A stretch of 64,000 bases of DNA from Paraglaciecola hydrolytica (GCF_001565895.1 NZ_LSNE01000006.1:252965-316964), one strand, 5' to 3'; counted from the stretch's first letter, positions 36,053 through 45,544 are shown. Numbers and translations are program-made. The notes: generated from the letters alone by a model not told the origin.

Positions 36053-38407
36053 TTATAGTTTTCCATGTTCGCCTTTTATCGGCTTATCCCGTTGCTCCAA
36101 CAGGGCCATAATCGTCGATAACTCAGTAGGTTTGGTCAAGTGATAATCAAAGCCCGCATCCTTAGACTTAGTGCGGTCACTATCCGCGCCCCATCCGGTC
36201 AAGGCGATTAGAGTAGTATTTATCAGAGTGGGGATTTTTCGAATTGCTTGGGCAGTCTCGAAACCATTCATAACAGGCATGCCAATATCGAGAAAAACAA
36301 CGTCTGGTGTGAGTGTTGTTGCCACTTCCAGCCCCTTTTTACCGTCAAGTGCAACTTGCACTGTATGACCACTCGCTTCGAGGAGCATGGCCAAGCAGGT
36401 GGCTGCTTCTTCATTATCATCCACCACTAAAATGCTTAGTGGTTTAGCGTTATCCTTGGCAGTTTTGTCGGTTTGATTAGATATTTTGGCGTCGAGATCG
36501 TCCTCAACCATGGAACGAACTTTCTCTACAAAACTTGCCATCAAAAAAGGCTTTGTCATGATTTGCGTACCGGACTCCAGCATGTCGTGGTTAGCCATCG
36601 TATTTTGCGCATAACCAGTAATAAATAGCACCTTGAGATCCGGTCGTTTCATGCGCGCGGCATCAGCCAGTTGACGACCGTTCATTCCATTGGGAAGGCC
36701 TATATCGGTGACTAACAAATTAAATTCTTCGCTTGCTTGCAAAAACTTCATTGCATTGGGACCATCCTCGGCTTCAAGCACCTGATAGCCGAGTTCACGG
36801 ATCATTTCAACCACCAAGGAGCGCAACTCCAACTCATCGTCTACCACTAACACCCTTGCTTGCCTTGTTGTGTCTGCTAGTGGAAGGGCGCTAGGGGATT
36901 CAAGGACAGTTGCTACTTTTTTGCCAGCCTGCAAAGCAGGCTTAAAACGTGGCAAATACAACAACACGGTGGTACCTGCCCCCGGTGCTGAACGAATGCG
37001 AACATGTCCTTCGGACTGCTTGATAAAGCCATAGATCATCGATAAACCAAGTCCTGTGCCTTGGCCGGTTGGCTTTGTAGTGAAAAATGGATCGAATGCC
37101 CGTGCCATTATTTGTTCTGGCATACCACTACCGGTATCGATTATTCGTAAACAGACATACTCACCAGGCTCAATCTCTTCTGACAGACCGGTTTTTTCAT
37201 CTATGACGATGTTAGCGGTTTCAATCGTCAGTGTTCCACCATCGGGCATGGCGTCACGACTGTTGATGACGAGGTTTAATAAGGCATTTTCCAATTGATG
37301 CATGTCGGACAAGATATGCCACACCCTATTTTCCTGATTAAAAACCAAATTGATTTGTGGTCCTACGGATTGCTCAATTAATGGCATCATCGATGTCGCT
37401 AACACGTTGACATCGGTTAATTTGGGATCAAGTGCTTGCTGGCGCGAAAAAGCCAACAGACGATGGGTAAGTGATGCTGCGCGATCGGTCAAAGACAAAG
37501 TCGAGTCGATGTGGTGGCCGATTTCTTGGGTGCGATTTTGTGTAATGCGCATGCGCATGATTTCAAGATTGCCTTGCATGCCAGCCAAAATATTATTGAA
37601 ATCATGGGCAATACCCCCAGTCAGTTGACCTATCGCTTCCATTTTTTGCGCTTGGCGCAGTTTTTCATGGGTGTTTTTTAACTCGGAAGTCACATTTTGT
37701 AGGCGGGCCGCCATGGTATTTAAGGCCTCTGACAGAACACCTATTTCATTGTTTGGTGCTTCTTCGATACGATGCCCCAAGTCTCCATATCCAAACGCTT
37801 CGGTTGCTTCTACCAGTTTTTGTAGTGGCAACGATAGATTGCGCCTTACTACATATAAGGCCGCGAGAAATATACAGGTCAGTAAGGCAAGTGCCAGTAC
37901 ACTAAACATCACGGCACGTCGCACGTAATGTTGATCGGCTTGCAGCGTGTTTTGCCGAACGAGGGCAACTTCACCTAGCTGCTCTTCGTACATAATGAAC
38001 AATCGGTCGATTAACATTTGCTGCTGCAGACGCTGACCTTCATCGTTACCGGGTATGCCTAATTGTTGCAACTGTAAAAACAGCTTACCTATCACACTAT
38101 GGCGAGTACGCAGTGACGCTATTTCTTGTGGTGGTGCGACATCGCTGGGTTTGATGTTTTGTAAGGCTGCCAATATGGCGGTGTTTCGGGCGTGCCATTG
38201 TCGCAGTGGACGCGCGCTGAAATATTTCAGGTATTCGTCGGTACGAATTTGTAATTCGGCAGTACCGCTCACGACGGCATACAGTTGTTGACGCTGTTCG
38301 TTTGAATCTTGTAGTGCTGAGTAGGCAAAAAATACTGAGCCTGACAGAATGACAAACGCCGCTCCCGCTGCAAATAAAGTGAGTTGAACTGATGTTGTGA
38401 TCTTCAT
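36053..38407 (-). CDS. Hybrid histidine kinase with two receiver domains, paired with a solute-binding protein
   Basis: 784 residues. N-terminal helix (about 8-30), sensor region, second helix (about 165-190), HAMP (about 190-240), HisKA with H268 in GIAHDFNNILAG, ATPase with NLVINSRDAM and GTGLGLSMIYGF, then two receivers with D568 (VTDIGLP) and D707 (FLDIGMPVMNG). The start overlaps the stop of the solute-binding gene by four bases, so the two are made together and probably sense together. Base composition looks GC-richer than neighbours, a hint of transfer. Output partner not seen. Confidence 0.92.
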   Translation of the reverse strand: MKITTSVQLTLFAAGAAFVILSGSVFFAYSALQDSNEQRQQLYAVVSGTAELQIRTDEYLKYFSARPLRQWHARNTAILAALQNIKPSDVAPPQEIASLRTRHSVIGKLFLQLQQLGIPGNDEGQRLQQQMLIDRLFIMYEEQLGEVALVRQNTLQADQHYVRRAVMFSVLALALLTCIFLAALYVVRRNLSLPLQKLVEATEAFGYGDLGHRIEEAPNNEIGVLSEALNTMAARLQNVTSELKNTHEKLRQAQKMEAIGQLTGGIAHDFNNILAGMQGNLEIMRMRITQNRTQEIGHHIDSTLSLTDRAASLTHRLLAFSRQQALDPKLTDVNVLATSMMPLIEQSVGPQINLVFNQENRVWHILSDMHQLENALLNLVINSRDAMPDGGTLTIETANIVIDEKTGLSEEIEPGEYVCLRIIDTGSGMPEQIMARAFDPFFTTKPTGQGTGLGLSMIYGFIKQSEGHVRIRSAPGAGTTVLLYLPRFKPALQAGKKVATVLESPSALPLADTTRQARVLVVDDELELRSLVVEMIRELGYQVLEAEDGPNAMKFLQASEEFNLLVTDIGLPNGMNGRQLADAARMKRPDLKVLFITGYAQNTMANHDMLESGTQIMTKPFLMASFVEKVRSMVEDDLDAKISNQTDKTAKDNAKPLSILVVDDNEEAATCLAMLLEASGHTVQVALDGKKGLEVATTLTPDVVFLDIGMPVMNGFETAQAIRKIPTLINTTLIALTGWGADSDRTKSKDAGFDYHLTKPTELSTIMALLEQRDKPIKGEHGKL

Positions 38408-39435
38408 CTGGTAATTCTGACCGCAGAAGGTTTGACCGACTGCAGAGCGGAAAACGATAGGTAGTCGAGAAAGTCCGGCAATGGCGCCACAGGTGTTAGC
38501 TCACCACTAGGTACATTACCATGTGAGCGAATCCATAATAACTCCCGCTCCAGAGTTGTGATTAGCGCTTGGGGTAGTTGAACGTCGAAAGTATATTGTT
38601 CCCATGATTCATCCAAATCGGCACGGGACATTTCCATCTCTTGTGCCAATATGTCGAGGCTAGCCTCGTGATTTTCGCCAATGAGTGTCAGGGCATCGAG
38701 TAAGGCGAGTAATAGTTTTTCAGCTACTCGTGGTCGCGTAATCGGAAAGTTCTGATTGGAAGTGAGAGTCCAGTGCGTCGTATGGAGTGAAGGCGCAAAT
38801 ACGATACCAGACTCTCCAAGCGCTTGCGCCGCGCGCTTGTCCCAAGGTGCAAATAGCGCGACCGCATCCACATCGCCGCTGAGGAGTGCGCTTTGGCTAT
38901 CTTGTATAGTGATACTTTTCATATGGACTTTGTTACGGGCTAAATTTGCGTTGGTTAACAAGGCCTCCAAATAAAACTGTGCACTAGTACCTGGTAAAAA
39001 ACCAATGGTTTTGTCTTGCAGATCAGCAGGTTGTGAGATGCCGCGATCCCGTCGTGCCACCACGGAATGCTCGTAATTGCTTTTCGCAATAACTGCGAGG
39101 ATACGCGGCTGAGCGCTTCTGGTTACTATATACGCCAGTGGTAGTGTGGCAACAGCAGCGATATCGGCTTTGCCTGCCAATGTCATCTCGAGAGCTTCCT
39201 TGCCCGTCGCGGTTATTTCTAGTTGGACCTCAAGTCCGTGTTTTGCAAATAAATTATTATGTTTGGCTAAAATTACTAAGCTTGAAAACGGGATCCGTGG
39301 TGTTGCTAGTACCAGTTTTTCGAGGGGCAATGGCTCCGCTCTAGAATATAAATGTCCTTTAAAAAAGTATAAAGTCGCGGTCGCTGCACCAATGAGTAAG
39401 GATGCAAGCAAATAAAAGCGAATGCCAAAATGCAT
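38404..39435 (-). CDS. Membrane-anchored NMT1/SsuA-like periplasmic solute-binding protein
   Basis: 343 residues with an uncleaved-looking N-terminal helix (about 5-25). Periplasmic-binding fold: LVILAKHNNLFAKHGLEVQL, GKADIAAVATLPLAYI, a hinge with TIGFLPGTSAQFYLEALL and DAVALFAPWDKRA. This is the NMT1/THI5/SsuA group, which binds small organic ligands such as pyrimidine precursors, sulfonates or nitrate. No ABC permease or ATPase lies nearby. Translation is coupled to the hybrid kinase that follows, so it probably feeds that kinase as sensor. Ligand unknown. Confidence 0.85.
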   Translation of the reverse strand: MHFGIRFYLLASLLIGAATATLYFFKGHLYSRAEPLPLEKLVLATPRIPFSSLVILAKHNNLFAKHGLEVQLEITATGKEALEMTLAGKADIAAVATLPLAYIVTRSAQPRILAVIAKSNYEHSVVARRDRGISQPADLQDKTIGFLPGTSAQFYLEALLTNANLARNKVHMKSITIQDSQSALLSGDVDAVALFAPWDKRAAQALGESGIVFAPSLHTTHWTLTSNQNFPITRPRVAEKLLLALLDALTLIGENHEASLDILAQEMEMSRADLDESWEQYTFDVQLPQALITTLERELLWIRSHGNVPSGELTPVAPLPDFLDYLSFSALQSVKPSAVRITR

Positions 39436-39823
39436 CTATCTTTCCTTAATGAGAATACAAAGAATAACAGCGTAGAGAGTCGAAAGAATAAACGCTAAGT
39501 CCGCGCTAAGCAATCAGCTGCAATGTGCCCAGTCAACGTGCGGCAAAATTGCCTATAGGAATTACCTCTACTCCCTCATTGCGCATTGAGAAAAAAGTAT
39601 AAGTAGTAAATGCCTTTCTTCTATTTTCAACAGACACGACTTAAGTTGTAAAAAACATCATAGCGAATGTAACGCTTTAGCTGAGAGGCTTACCGCACCA
39701 CAAAATGGCGTGAATATACGCTGAATTTGTCATTTTCGACAGAGATTTACAGGATTCGACTTCTTTTGATGCAAGCTTTGTCCGCAGCTTATATTGAGCG
39801 CAGCTAAACAAGGAACATTAATC
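39436..39823. other. Intergenic region with divergent promoters
   Basis: Promoter region for the minus-strand solute-binding gene and the plus-strand duplicated protein. AAGGAAC before 39824 is the ribosome site of the latter. No other feature recognised. Confidence 0.5.
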
Positions 39824-40687
39824 ATGCAATCGTACAATTTATTATTGAACAAAATATTAATCATCATCGTTATCCTAATTGGAGGTCTGTTTACCCATAT
39901 CGCTATCGCCGATCCGAGTCATGCTAAAGCAAACGCTTCAAAGTCACATTTGGCCCGCGAGTTAATAGGCGGAAAATTAGTGTTGCAAATAGAAACAGTG
40001 AGTGGCACCGATATCAGTGATGTTCCGAATAAAGGTGTTGTGGTTCAGCATTACATCGATAAAAACAAGCTGACTTATTCAGGAGTAGGGGACGAACGTT
40101 TTTTAACAGGAGCCGCTAATTATTCGGTTAAGGACGTAAGTCACAATAAAGTTAAAGAAGTATCAGTGGACCACGCAACAGGGCAAAAGAGCCAAACGAC
40201 TTACCATTTTAGTGACCCGACTCAAGGTGAATGGAAACGTCGTTTTGACAACAGTGATACCATCATCAGTGGCCATTTTAGTTTTACGCATAAAACGTCG
40301 CTGCTGCTGGAACCCTTGGTGCCTAAAGTTCAGGGTGGTAAAACGCTGGTATTAACGGTATTGCATTCAACCAGTAAGGTTTTACCTACTGGCACTTATC
40401 CCGCTGCTGGTGCGGTTATATTGCAGTTTTATTTAGCTGATGGTACCTATACCGCCAAGGGTTATGGTCCGGGCACTGTCGATCATTTTGGCAGCTATAA
40501 AACCACAATGGTAGCGCCTAAGGTGCAGGTGGAGCAGACCTTACAGACTATTCCAGAGCTTAATTATATTGCACCCTATACCCTGATATATCACTATGAG
40601 ACTGCTTTTTCTGGTACTTGGTACCAAAGTTTTGCAGACGGTTTGATTGTATTTTCCGGTACCTTTAGCAGCTTTGATAGTGAATAG
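39824..40687 (+). CDS. Exported protein with internal duplication
   Basis: 287 residues from the ATG of MQSYNLL, with AAGGA nine bases upstream. Signal peptide ends near IAIAD (about 30). Two halves look alike: residues 49-154 and 171-284. Both begin GGK..LVL and end with similar blocks, GEWKRRFDNSDTIISGHFSF and GTWYQSFADGLIVFSGTFSS. This suggests an old duplication of a 110-residue beta-rich, lipocalin- or MoaF-like unit. No family recognised with confidence. It precedes the AraC-type regulator by 53 bases. Confidence 0.72.
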   Translation: MQSYNLLLNKILIIIVILIGGLFTHIAIADPSHAKANASKSHLARELIGGKLVLQIETVSGTDISDVPNKGVVVQHYIDKNKLTYSGVGDERFLTGAANYSVKDVSHNKVKEVSVDHATGQKSQTTYHFSDPTQGEWKRRFDNSDTIISGHFSFTHKTSLLLEPLVPKVQGGKTLVLTVLHSTSKVLPTGTYPAAGAVILQFYLADGTYTAKGYGPGTVDHFGSYKTTMVAPKVQVEQTLQTIPELNYIAPYTLIYHYETAFSGTWYQSFADGLIVFSGTFSSFDSE

Positions 40688-40740
40688 TTTGTTGGCAATA
40701 TAAAAGCACATTGCACTTTGCTTTATTTACAGTGGTTTAA

Positions 40741-41916
40741 TTGAGATGGTTTAAGCGAGATTCGAATTTGCTTAAGCCAATTAGGCATAAATATAGGGTT
40801 GTTCATGGAGTGGTTTGTTTGGGTGCTGTGATAGAGGAATTACTCAAAGTTTGGTTTATATTTTCAGCGAGCATTGGATTGTGGACCTTTTCCAACCTGC
40901 TGTTTATGAAAAATGCGAATCGCAGAAGCAATGCCATATTAATTATATTTGTTGCAGTGTTATTAGTACCTTCAATCAATGCTTATATCCAATTAACTCA
41001 ACGTGAGCCCTTTAGCGCATTGCAAATAGTGAGTCAGAATTTAACCTGGTTATATGGCCCCTTGTTATATTTGTTAGTTAAAAAAACCTTATTGCATCCT
41101 TTGCATTGGCCTGCTGTGTGTTTGCATTTGAGCCCGAGTTTATTTATTAATATTGATAAGCAGTTTGGGGCGATACTGACAGATCAATCCCTGACTTTTT
41201 ATAGTCTATTGTTTGCCTACACACTGTTTTACATCGGCATAACTATTCGTTTGATTTATGTTGAAAAAACGCGTTTTTCACGCCTACTTAGTGGCCATCA
41301 AAATTCCCGCTATTTTTGGCTACTCTTTATTAGTTTTGGTTTTTTTGCTCTCATTGTGCTCGATGTCAGTATTATTTTAATGTTTTACAATAATAGCTTT
41401 CCTGACCTACGTATAGCGGCATTTATCGCTTGTTGTATCAATGTTTACGTTTGTATTATTGCTTTGTTTACCGTACATCAACCGCAAATTTTTCAGTGTT
41501 CGCCCGCCTCTTTGAGTAAAGAAAATGAAGACGACCTTAAAATGCCTAGAAACGTTGAACTTAGCTCTGAGGCGGCGCAACAATTAAATGCGCAATTGGC
41601 AGAGTTAGTCGTATCCCATCAACCCCATCTAGATGATGATATTTCCCTTAGCAAATTGGCTGCCTTATTAGGCGTTACTAGAAATCAACTTTCTGAGTTG
41701 TTTAACGTACACAACGCCACGACTTTTTATGATTTTTTAAATGAATTACGCTATCAAGAATCACTTAGTTTACTCACACAAGGTGGAGCCGAAAATTCTA
41801 TTGGCGACATTGCCTATCAAGCTGGCTTTAACAACAGAAATACCTTTTATAAAGTGTTTAAGGACAAAAAGGGCATTACACCTGCCGAGTTTAGAAAACA
41901 CCAACGTCATGGATGA
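40741..41916 (+). CDS. AraC-family transcriptional regulator with membrane N-terminus
   Basis: About 391 residues. The N-terminal half has some seven predicted helices (about 35-235); the C-terminal half (about 285-391) is an AraC helix-turn-helix pair, with SKLAALLGVTRNQLSELFN and IGDIAYQAGFNNRNTFYKVF. Membrane-tethered AraC regulators respond to envelope signals. The start is uncertain: the frame opens with TTG at 40741 and a GTG at 40828 is possible; the ATG near 40906 would lose the first helix. The two-component pair follows after 72 bases. Confidence 0.85.
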   Translation: MRWFKRDSNLLKPIRHKYRVVHGVVCLGAVIEELLKVWFIFSASIGLWTFSNLLFMKNANRRSNAILIIFVAVLLVPSINAYIQLTQREPFSALQIVSQNLTWLYGPLLYLLVKKTLLHPLHWPAVCLHLSPSLFINIDKQFGAILTDQSLTFYSLLFAYTLFYIGITIRLIYVEKTRFSRLLSGHQNSRYFWLLFISFGFFALIVLDVSIILMFYNNSFPDLRIAAFIACCINVYVCIIALFTVHQPQIFQCSPASLSKENEDDLKMPRNVELSSEAAQQLNAQLAELVVSHQPHLDDDISLSKLAALLGVTRNQLSELFNVHNATTFYDFLNELRYQESLSLLTQGGAENSIGDIAYQAGFNNRNTFYKVFKDKKGITPAEFRKHQRHG

Positions 41917-41988
41917 CATGCGGTATTTCACCGATATTTCACTTGGGTTAAGCTAGTCTTATGCGGTTCTGTCATATTTGATAACTAC

Positions 41989-42660
41989 ATGAATATTTTA
42001 TTGGTTGAAGATAATCACACAATAGCCCGTCAATTGGCTGAGTTTTTGAACCTTCACACTTGGCAGGTCGAACATGCCCACTGTGGCAAACAGGCTATCC
42101 AGTGGGCACAGGACAATTTATATGATGTGGTGTTATTAGATCTCAATTTACCCGATATGGATGGTTTACAAGTCTGTGAAACCATCAAGCAACTAGCGCC
42201 TAATAATCCACCCATATTAATGTTAACCGCCAGAGACAGTTTTGCAGACAAAGTGCGTGGTTTTAACCAAGGTGCAGATGACTATCTGACTAAACCCTTT
42301 GATTTACGTGAAGTGGTCCTGCGTTGTGAAGCTTTGGCACGCCGTCATACCTTACATCGCCAAGCGAAAATGAGTTTAGGAGAGCTGACTTTGGATAACA
42401 ACCAGCAGCAAGTCACTCGTCAACAGCGTGAAATTAAACTGACGCAGATTGGTTTTAAGATCCTCCATGAACTGATGTTGGTGCATCCTGCGGCTCTTTC
42501 AAAAAGGATGTTGAGCCATAAGATATGGCAAGACAATCCGCCGCAGACTGAGGCCTTAAAATCACATATTTATGCTTTGCGTAACGCCTTAGATAAACCC
42601 TTTGAACATAAAATGTTATTGACGGTAGCCAATGTAGGTTATCGCTTGGATATCGGATAG
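41989..42660 (+). CDS. OmpR/QseB-type response regulator
   Basis: 223 residues. Receiver with D51 in VVLLDLNLPDMDG, LTARD and KPFDLREVVLRCEAL; winged-helix domain (about 125-221) ending TVANVGYRLDIG. The stop codon is immediately followed by the start of the kinase gene, so the two are coupled. Target likely the downstream DJ-1/PfpI gene, or genes elsewhere; not shown by the sequence. Confidence 0.93.
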   Translation: MNILLVEDNHTIARQLAEFLNLHTWQVEHAHCGKQAIQWAQDNLYDVVLLDLNLPDMDGLQVCETIKQLAPNNPPILMLTARDSFADKVRGFNQGADDYLTKPFDLREVVLRCEALARRHTLHRQAKMSLGELTLDNNQQQVTRQQREIKLTQIGFKILHELMLVHPAALSKRMLSHKIWQDNPPQTEALKSHIYALRNALDKPFEHKMLLTVANVGYRLDIG

Positions 42661-43866
42661 ATGCCAGTTAAACATCCCTTAAGACGCAGAACCATATTGT
42701 TGTTTGTCGGCTTTACGATGTTGCTTGGCGCACTTTTTACTGCTGGAAGTTTTGTTATTGCCTATGTCATTGAAGATGAACTGATTGACCGTTTGTTGAT
42801 GCAAGAGATTAGCTATCTGCAACAGGCCGATAATGCCAGTATGTTTCCTCGCTACCCGTATTTTTCAGTTCATCAGAGTGTAAATACAATGCCCTCAAAC
42901 ATTGTTGAGGCCTTGCAATTGCGCCCCAATATACAAGAAATATTCACCGCTGATCAAAGCCATTACCATCTTCGCCAATTTCTGTTGGCTGACAAACCTT
43001 CTTATTTATTGGCTGAAGTGAGTAGTTTGCTGACGGTAAGTCAGCATCGTGGGCAAATTAGCATGCTCATGTTGTATATCAGTTTGTTTGCTATTGCTTT
43101 AGCGGCATGGATTGCCTTTAAAATTGCTAATTATACCAGTCGGCCTTTGGTTAGGCTCACTGATGAGCTTGCCAAATATCCTCACACCCACAGTCAGATA
43201 ACATTGTCTGCTGCCACACAAAATAACGAAATTGGTTATTTGGCTAATGCCATTCAAAGCACGATGAATGAGTTGAGTTTTGCATTACAGCGTGAAACCG
43301 AATTTACCCGTGATGTCAGTCATGAACTACGCACACCTATGACGGTCATCAATAACCTGCTGCAGTTAGCTCACCATCGAGGCTGGCAAGCAGGGGATAA
43401 CGTCGAACTACAACAACAATTGCAATTGATGCAACAAGTAGTTGATGTATTGTTGACCTTGGCTCGTCAACAACATGTCAAGTGTGAAAGACTTTTACTT
43501 CTTCCCATCATTGAAGATGCGGTTTTAGAGCAACTTCCGTTGTTAGAGGCAGCTGAAATTCAAGCACAAATTGTGTTGCCAGAAACCCTCGCCGTACAAG
43601 GCAACGCTCAGTTAGTAAGATTATTACTTAAAGTGTTGTTGGAAAATTCCGCTCAACATGGTGTTAAGGGCGATGTGGTATTTCGATACAGCAACCCGCA
43701 ACTCCATATTGAAAACTCCCATGTTGGCAACAATCGGTTGCGTGAAGGAATAGGCTTACGTCTTGCTGAAAAAATCGCAAGTAGCATGGGCTGGCAGCTG
43801 CATGCAAACAACACTGAAAATAATTTTTTGATTATCATTACTTTCGAAACACTCGGCGCAATTTAA
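42661..43866 (+). CDS. Sensor histidine kinase, partner of the OmpR-type regulator
   Basis: 401 residues. Two helices (about 12-36 and 135-160) flank a periplasmic sensor of about 100 residues, then HAMP and HisKA with H221 in VSHELRTPMTVINN. The ATPase domain has an N-box-like LLKVLLENSAQHG, but the canonical DxGxG G1 box is replaced by IENSHVG, and the glycine-rich loop is REGIGLRLAEKIA. It may be a divergent but active ATPase or have altered phosphatase/kinase balance. It begins directly after the regulator stop. Confidence 0.88.
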   Translation: MPVKHPLRRRTILLFVGFTMLLGALFTAGSFVIAYVIEDELIDRLLMQEISYLQQADNASMFPRYPYFSVHQSVNTMPSNIVEALQLRPNIQEIFTADQSHYHLRQFLLADKPSYLLAEVSSLLTVSQHRGQISMLMLYISLFAIALAAWIAFKIANYTSRPLVRLTDELAKYPHTHSQITLSAATQNNEIGYLANAIQSTMNELSFALQRETEFTRDVSHELRTPMTVINNLLQLAHHRGWQAGDNVELQQQLQLMQQVVDVLLTLARQQHVKCERLLLLPIIEDAVLEQLPLLEAAEIQAQIVLPETLAVQGNAQLVRLLLKVLLENSAQHGVKGDVVFRYSNPQLHIENSHVGNNRLREGIGLRLAEKIASSMGWQLHANNTENNFLIIITFETLGAI

Positions 43867-43948
43867 ATCACTTAAATCCCCAAATTTCACCTGCTCTTCA
43901 CCGCTAGCACACTAAGCTACTCCCGAATTAATTTGGGAGTACAAGCTT

Positions 43949-45031
43949 ATGTGGAAAAAAGTATTGTGGACAATTTTGTTGGTGGTAATCGTTATCATTG
44001 GTTCAGGCTATTGGTTTTTTGGCTTAGTTGAAAAACACCCAGATATTGCTGCCTTAAAAGCCACACAGCCTGACCAGCTTGAATATCTAAAACATGCTGT
44101 TGATATTAAACGCGGGCGCATTTTAATCGTGGTCACCAGTACCAACAAAATGGGTGATACGGACAAATATACCGGCTATGAGCTCACAGAATTATCTCGA
44201 GCTTATTATATCTTTGAGGTTAATGGTTTTGCGGTTGATATCGCCAGTCCCTTAGGGGGCCGTCCCCCTGTTGTTATCGACAATGATGACATGGGCGAAT
44301 TGGATTATGCCTTTTTAAACGATGAACTGGCGCAAAACAAAGTTCGTCACTCATTGGCATTGAGCACAGTTGATCCTGATAATTATGCTGCGGTGTACTT
44401 TGTGGGTGGTAAAGGTGCCATGTTTGACTTTCCTGATAATCAGGCGATTCAGCAGTTGGTGCAGAATTATGCTGAGCAAGGCAAAGTGATAGGTGCAGTC
44501 TGCCATGGTCCGGCAGCCTTGGTAAATGTGAGTCTCAGTAATGGTGCACCGATGTTACAAGGCAGGGAAGTGGTGAGTTTTACCAATGCGGAAGAGCTTT
44601 TTTTGATCCCCGAGGCAGCAACGATTTTTCCTTTTTTACTCGAGAGTAAGTTACAACAACAAGGAGCAAGGTTTAGCGGCGGGCCAAATTATCTAGAACA
44701 AGTTGTAGTCGATAACAAGCTCGTCACCGGGCAAAACCCTTGGTCGGTATGGTTGCTTGCTGAGTCGATGATCCAAGCCTTAGGTTATGAGCCAGTGCTG
44801 CGTCAACTCGACAGGCAAGAACACTCGGTAAAACTACTGCAGATTTATCATGATTATGGTTTTGAGATGGCCGCCACAGAGCTAAACCTTATGCTCAATT
44901 CGGCTAAACAATATCCCGATCGTAATTTGATATTAATGCATGGCATTGTTGGTGTTATGCAAGGTGATTTTGGTAAAGCCATCGATCTCGTGCGCTTAGC
45001 CCATAGGGTTAAAAATTGGTCTAGCAGTTAA
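43949..45031 (+). CDS. Membrane-anchored DJ-1/PfpI family protein
   Basis: 360 residues. N-terminal helix (about 5-25) anchors the protein, so the catalytic part is likely periplasmic. The DJ-1/PfpI domain (about 50-275) has the nucleophile C185 in GAVCHGPAALVN and the GGKGAMFDF loop. Family members are glyoxalase/deglycase, chaperone or amidase-like. A C-terminal extension of about 80 residues is unusual. It follows the AraC/two-component genes and may be their target. Confidence 0.85.
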   Translation: MWKKVLWTILLVVIVIIGSGYWFFGLVEKHPDIAALKATQPDQLEYLKHAVDIKRGRILIVVTSTNKMGDTDKYTGYELTELSRAYYIFEVNGFAVDIASPLGGRPPVVIDNDDMGELDYAFLNDELAQNKVRHSLALSTVDPDNYAAVYFVGGKGAMFDFPDNQAIQQLVQNYAEQGKVIGAVCHGPAALVNVSLSNGAPMLQGREVVSFTNAEELFLIPEAATIFPFLLESKLQQQGARFSGGPNYLEQVVVDNKLVTGQNPWSVWLLAESMIQALGYEPVLRQLDRQEHSVKLLQIYHDYGFEMAATELNLMLNSAKQYPDRNLILMHGIVGVMQGDFGKAIDLVRLAHRVKNWSSS

Positions 45032-45083
45032 TATTCATTTGTTAGCGGTTTGAAGAAAGAGTAACGGGCTCTTTCGGATGTGA

Positions 45084-45184
45084 GACATAGACGTCATGGA
45101 TGACGTAAGCGCAGCGCATGCCCTGTCGCGAAGCGATAAGCGCACACAGCGCATTGCGAGCTTGAGCGCCGCGTCTATATTGTC
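45084..45184. repeat. GC-rich structured repeat element
   Basis: About 100 bp, GC-rich against an AT-rich surrounding. GACA-TAGACG at the left end is mirrored by CGTCTA-TAT-TGTC at the right. Inside are a perfect ACGTCAT-GG-ATGACGT hairpin (45091-45106), a TCGC-GAA-GCGA hairpin (45126-45136) and the direct repeat CAGCGCAT at 45112 and 45147. No coding potential. Consistent with a REP/BIME- or MITE-like element. Confidence 0.7.
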
Positions 45185-45222
45185 TAAACTGTCGCACTTT
45201 TTATTTAATCTAGGTCACCAAT

Positions 45223-45471
45223 ATGAACGACACAACAACTCCGCCGGCTTTACCTGATCGCCTTTCAAATAATCCTCGCAGTAAATTTTATGTGGAAGAA
45301 ATTTTAGAACTTAACGTGGGTATTCGTTTAAATGGCAAAGAGCGTACTAATGTTGAGGAATATTGTATCAGTGAAGGTTGGGTGAAAATCGCATCACCTA
45401 AGGCTTTGGATCGTAAAGGCCAACCTTTATTAATGACCTTTAAAGGTGTTGTTGAAGCGTTTTATAAATAA
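45223..45471 (+). CDS. DUF3297 family small protein
   Basis: 82 residues, cytoplasmic, matching the DUF3297 pattern: PALPDRLSNNPRSKFY at the start, GIRLNGKERTNVEEYCISEG in the middle, GVVEAFYK at the end. Function of the family is not known. Followed by a hairpin terminator. Confidence 0.9.
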   Translation: MNDTTTPPALPDRLSNNPRSKFYVEEILELNVGIRLNGKERTNVEEYCISEGWVKIASPKALDRKGQPLLMTFKGVVEAFYK

Positions 45472-45507
45472 ATTTCTAGCCAAAGGGCTTGTACCTATTG
45501 GTTTATT

Positions 45508-45544
45508 AAACCCACTTTGGTTAAGGCCCTAGTGGGTTTTTTTT
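45508..45544 (+). terminator. Terminator of the DUF3297 gene
   Basis: Perfect 9-bp stem AAACCCACT / AGTGGGTTT with a 14-base loop and a run of eight T overlapping the stem end. Confidence 0.85.

Noticed and set aside
35933-39710. A 12-base repeat CACAAAATGGCG at both sides of the solute-binding/hybrid kinase pair, as if marking an inserted segment
   Set aside because: A 12-base match is expected many times by chance in 64 kb, and no integrase or terminal inverted repeats accompany it.
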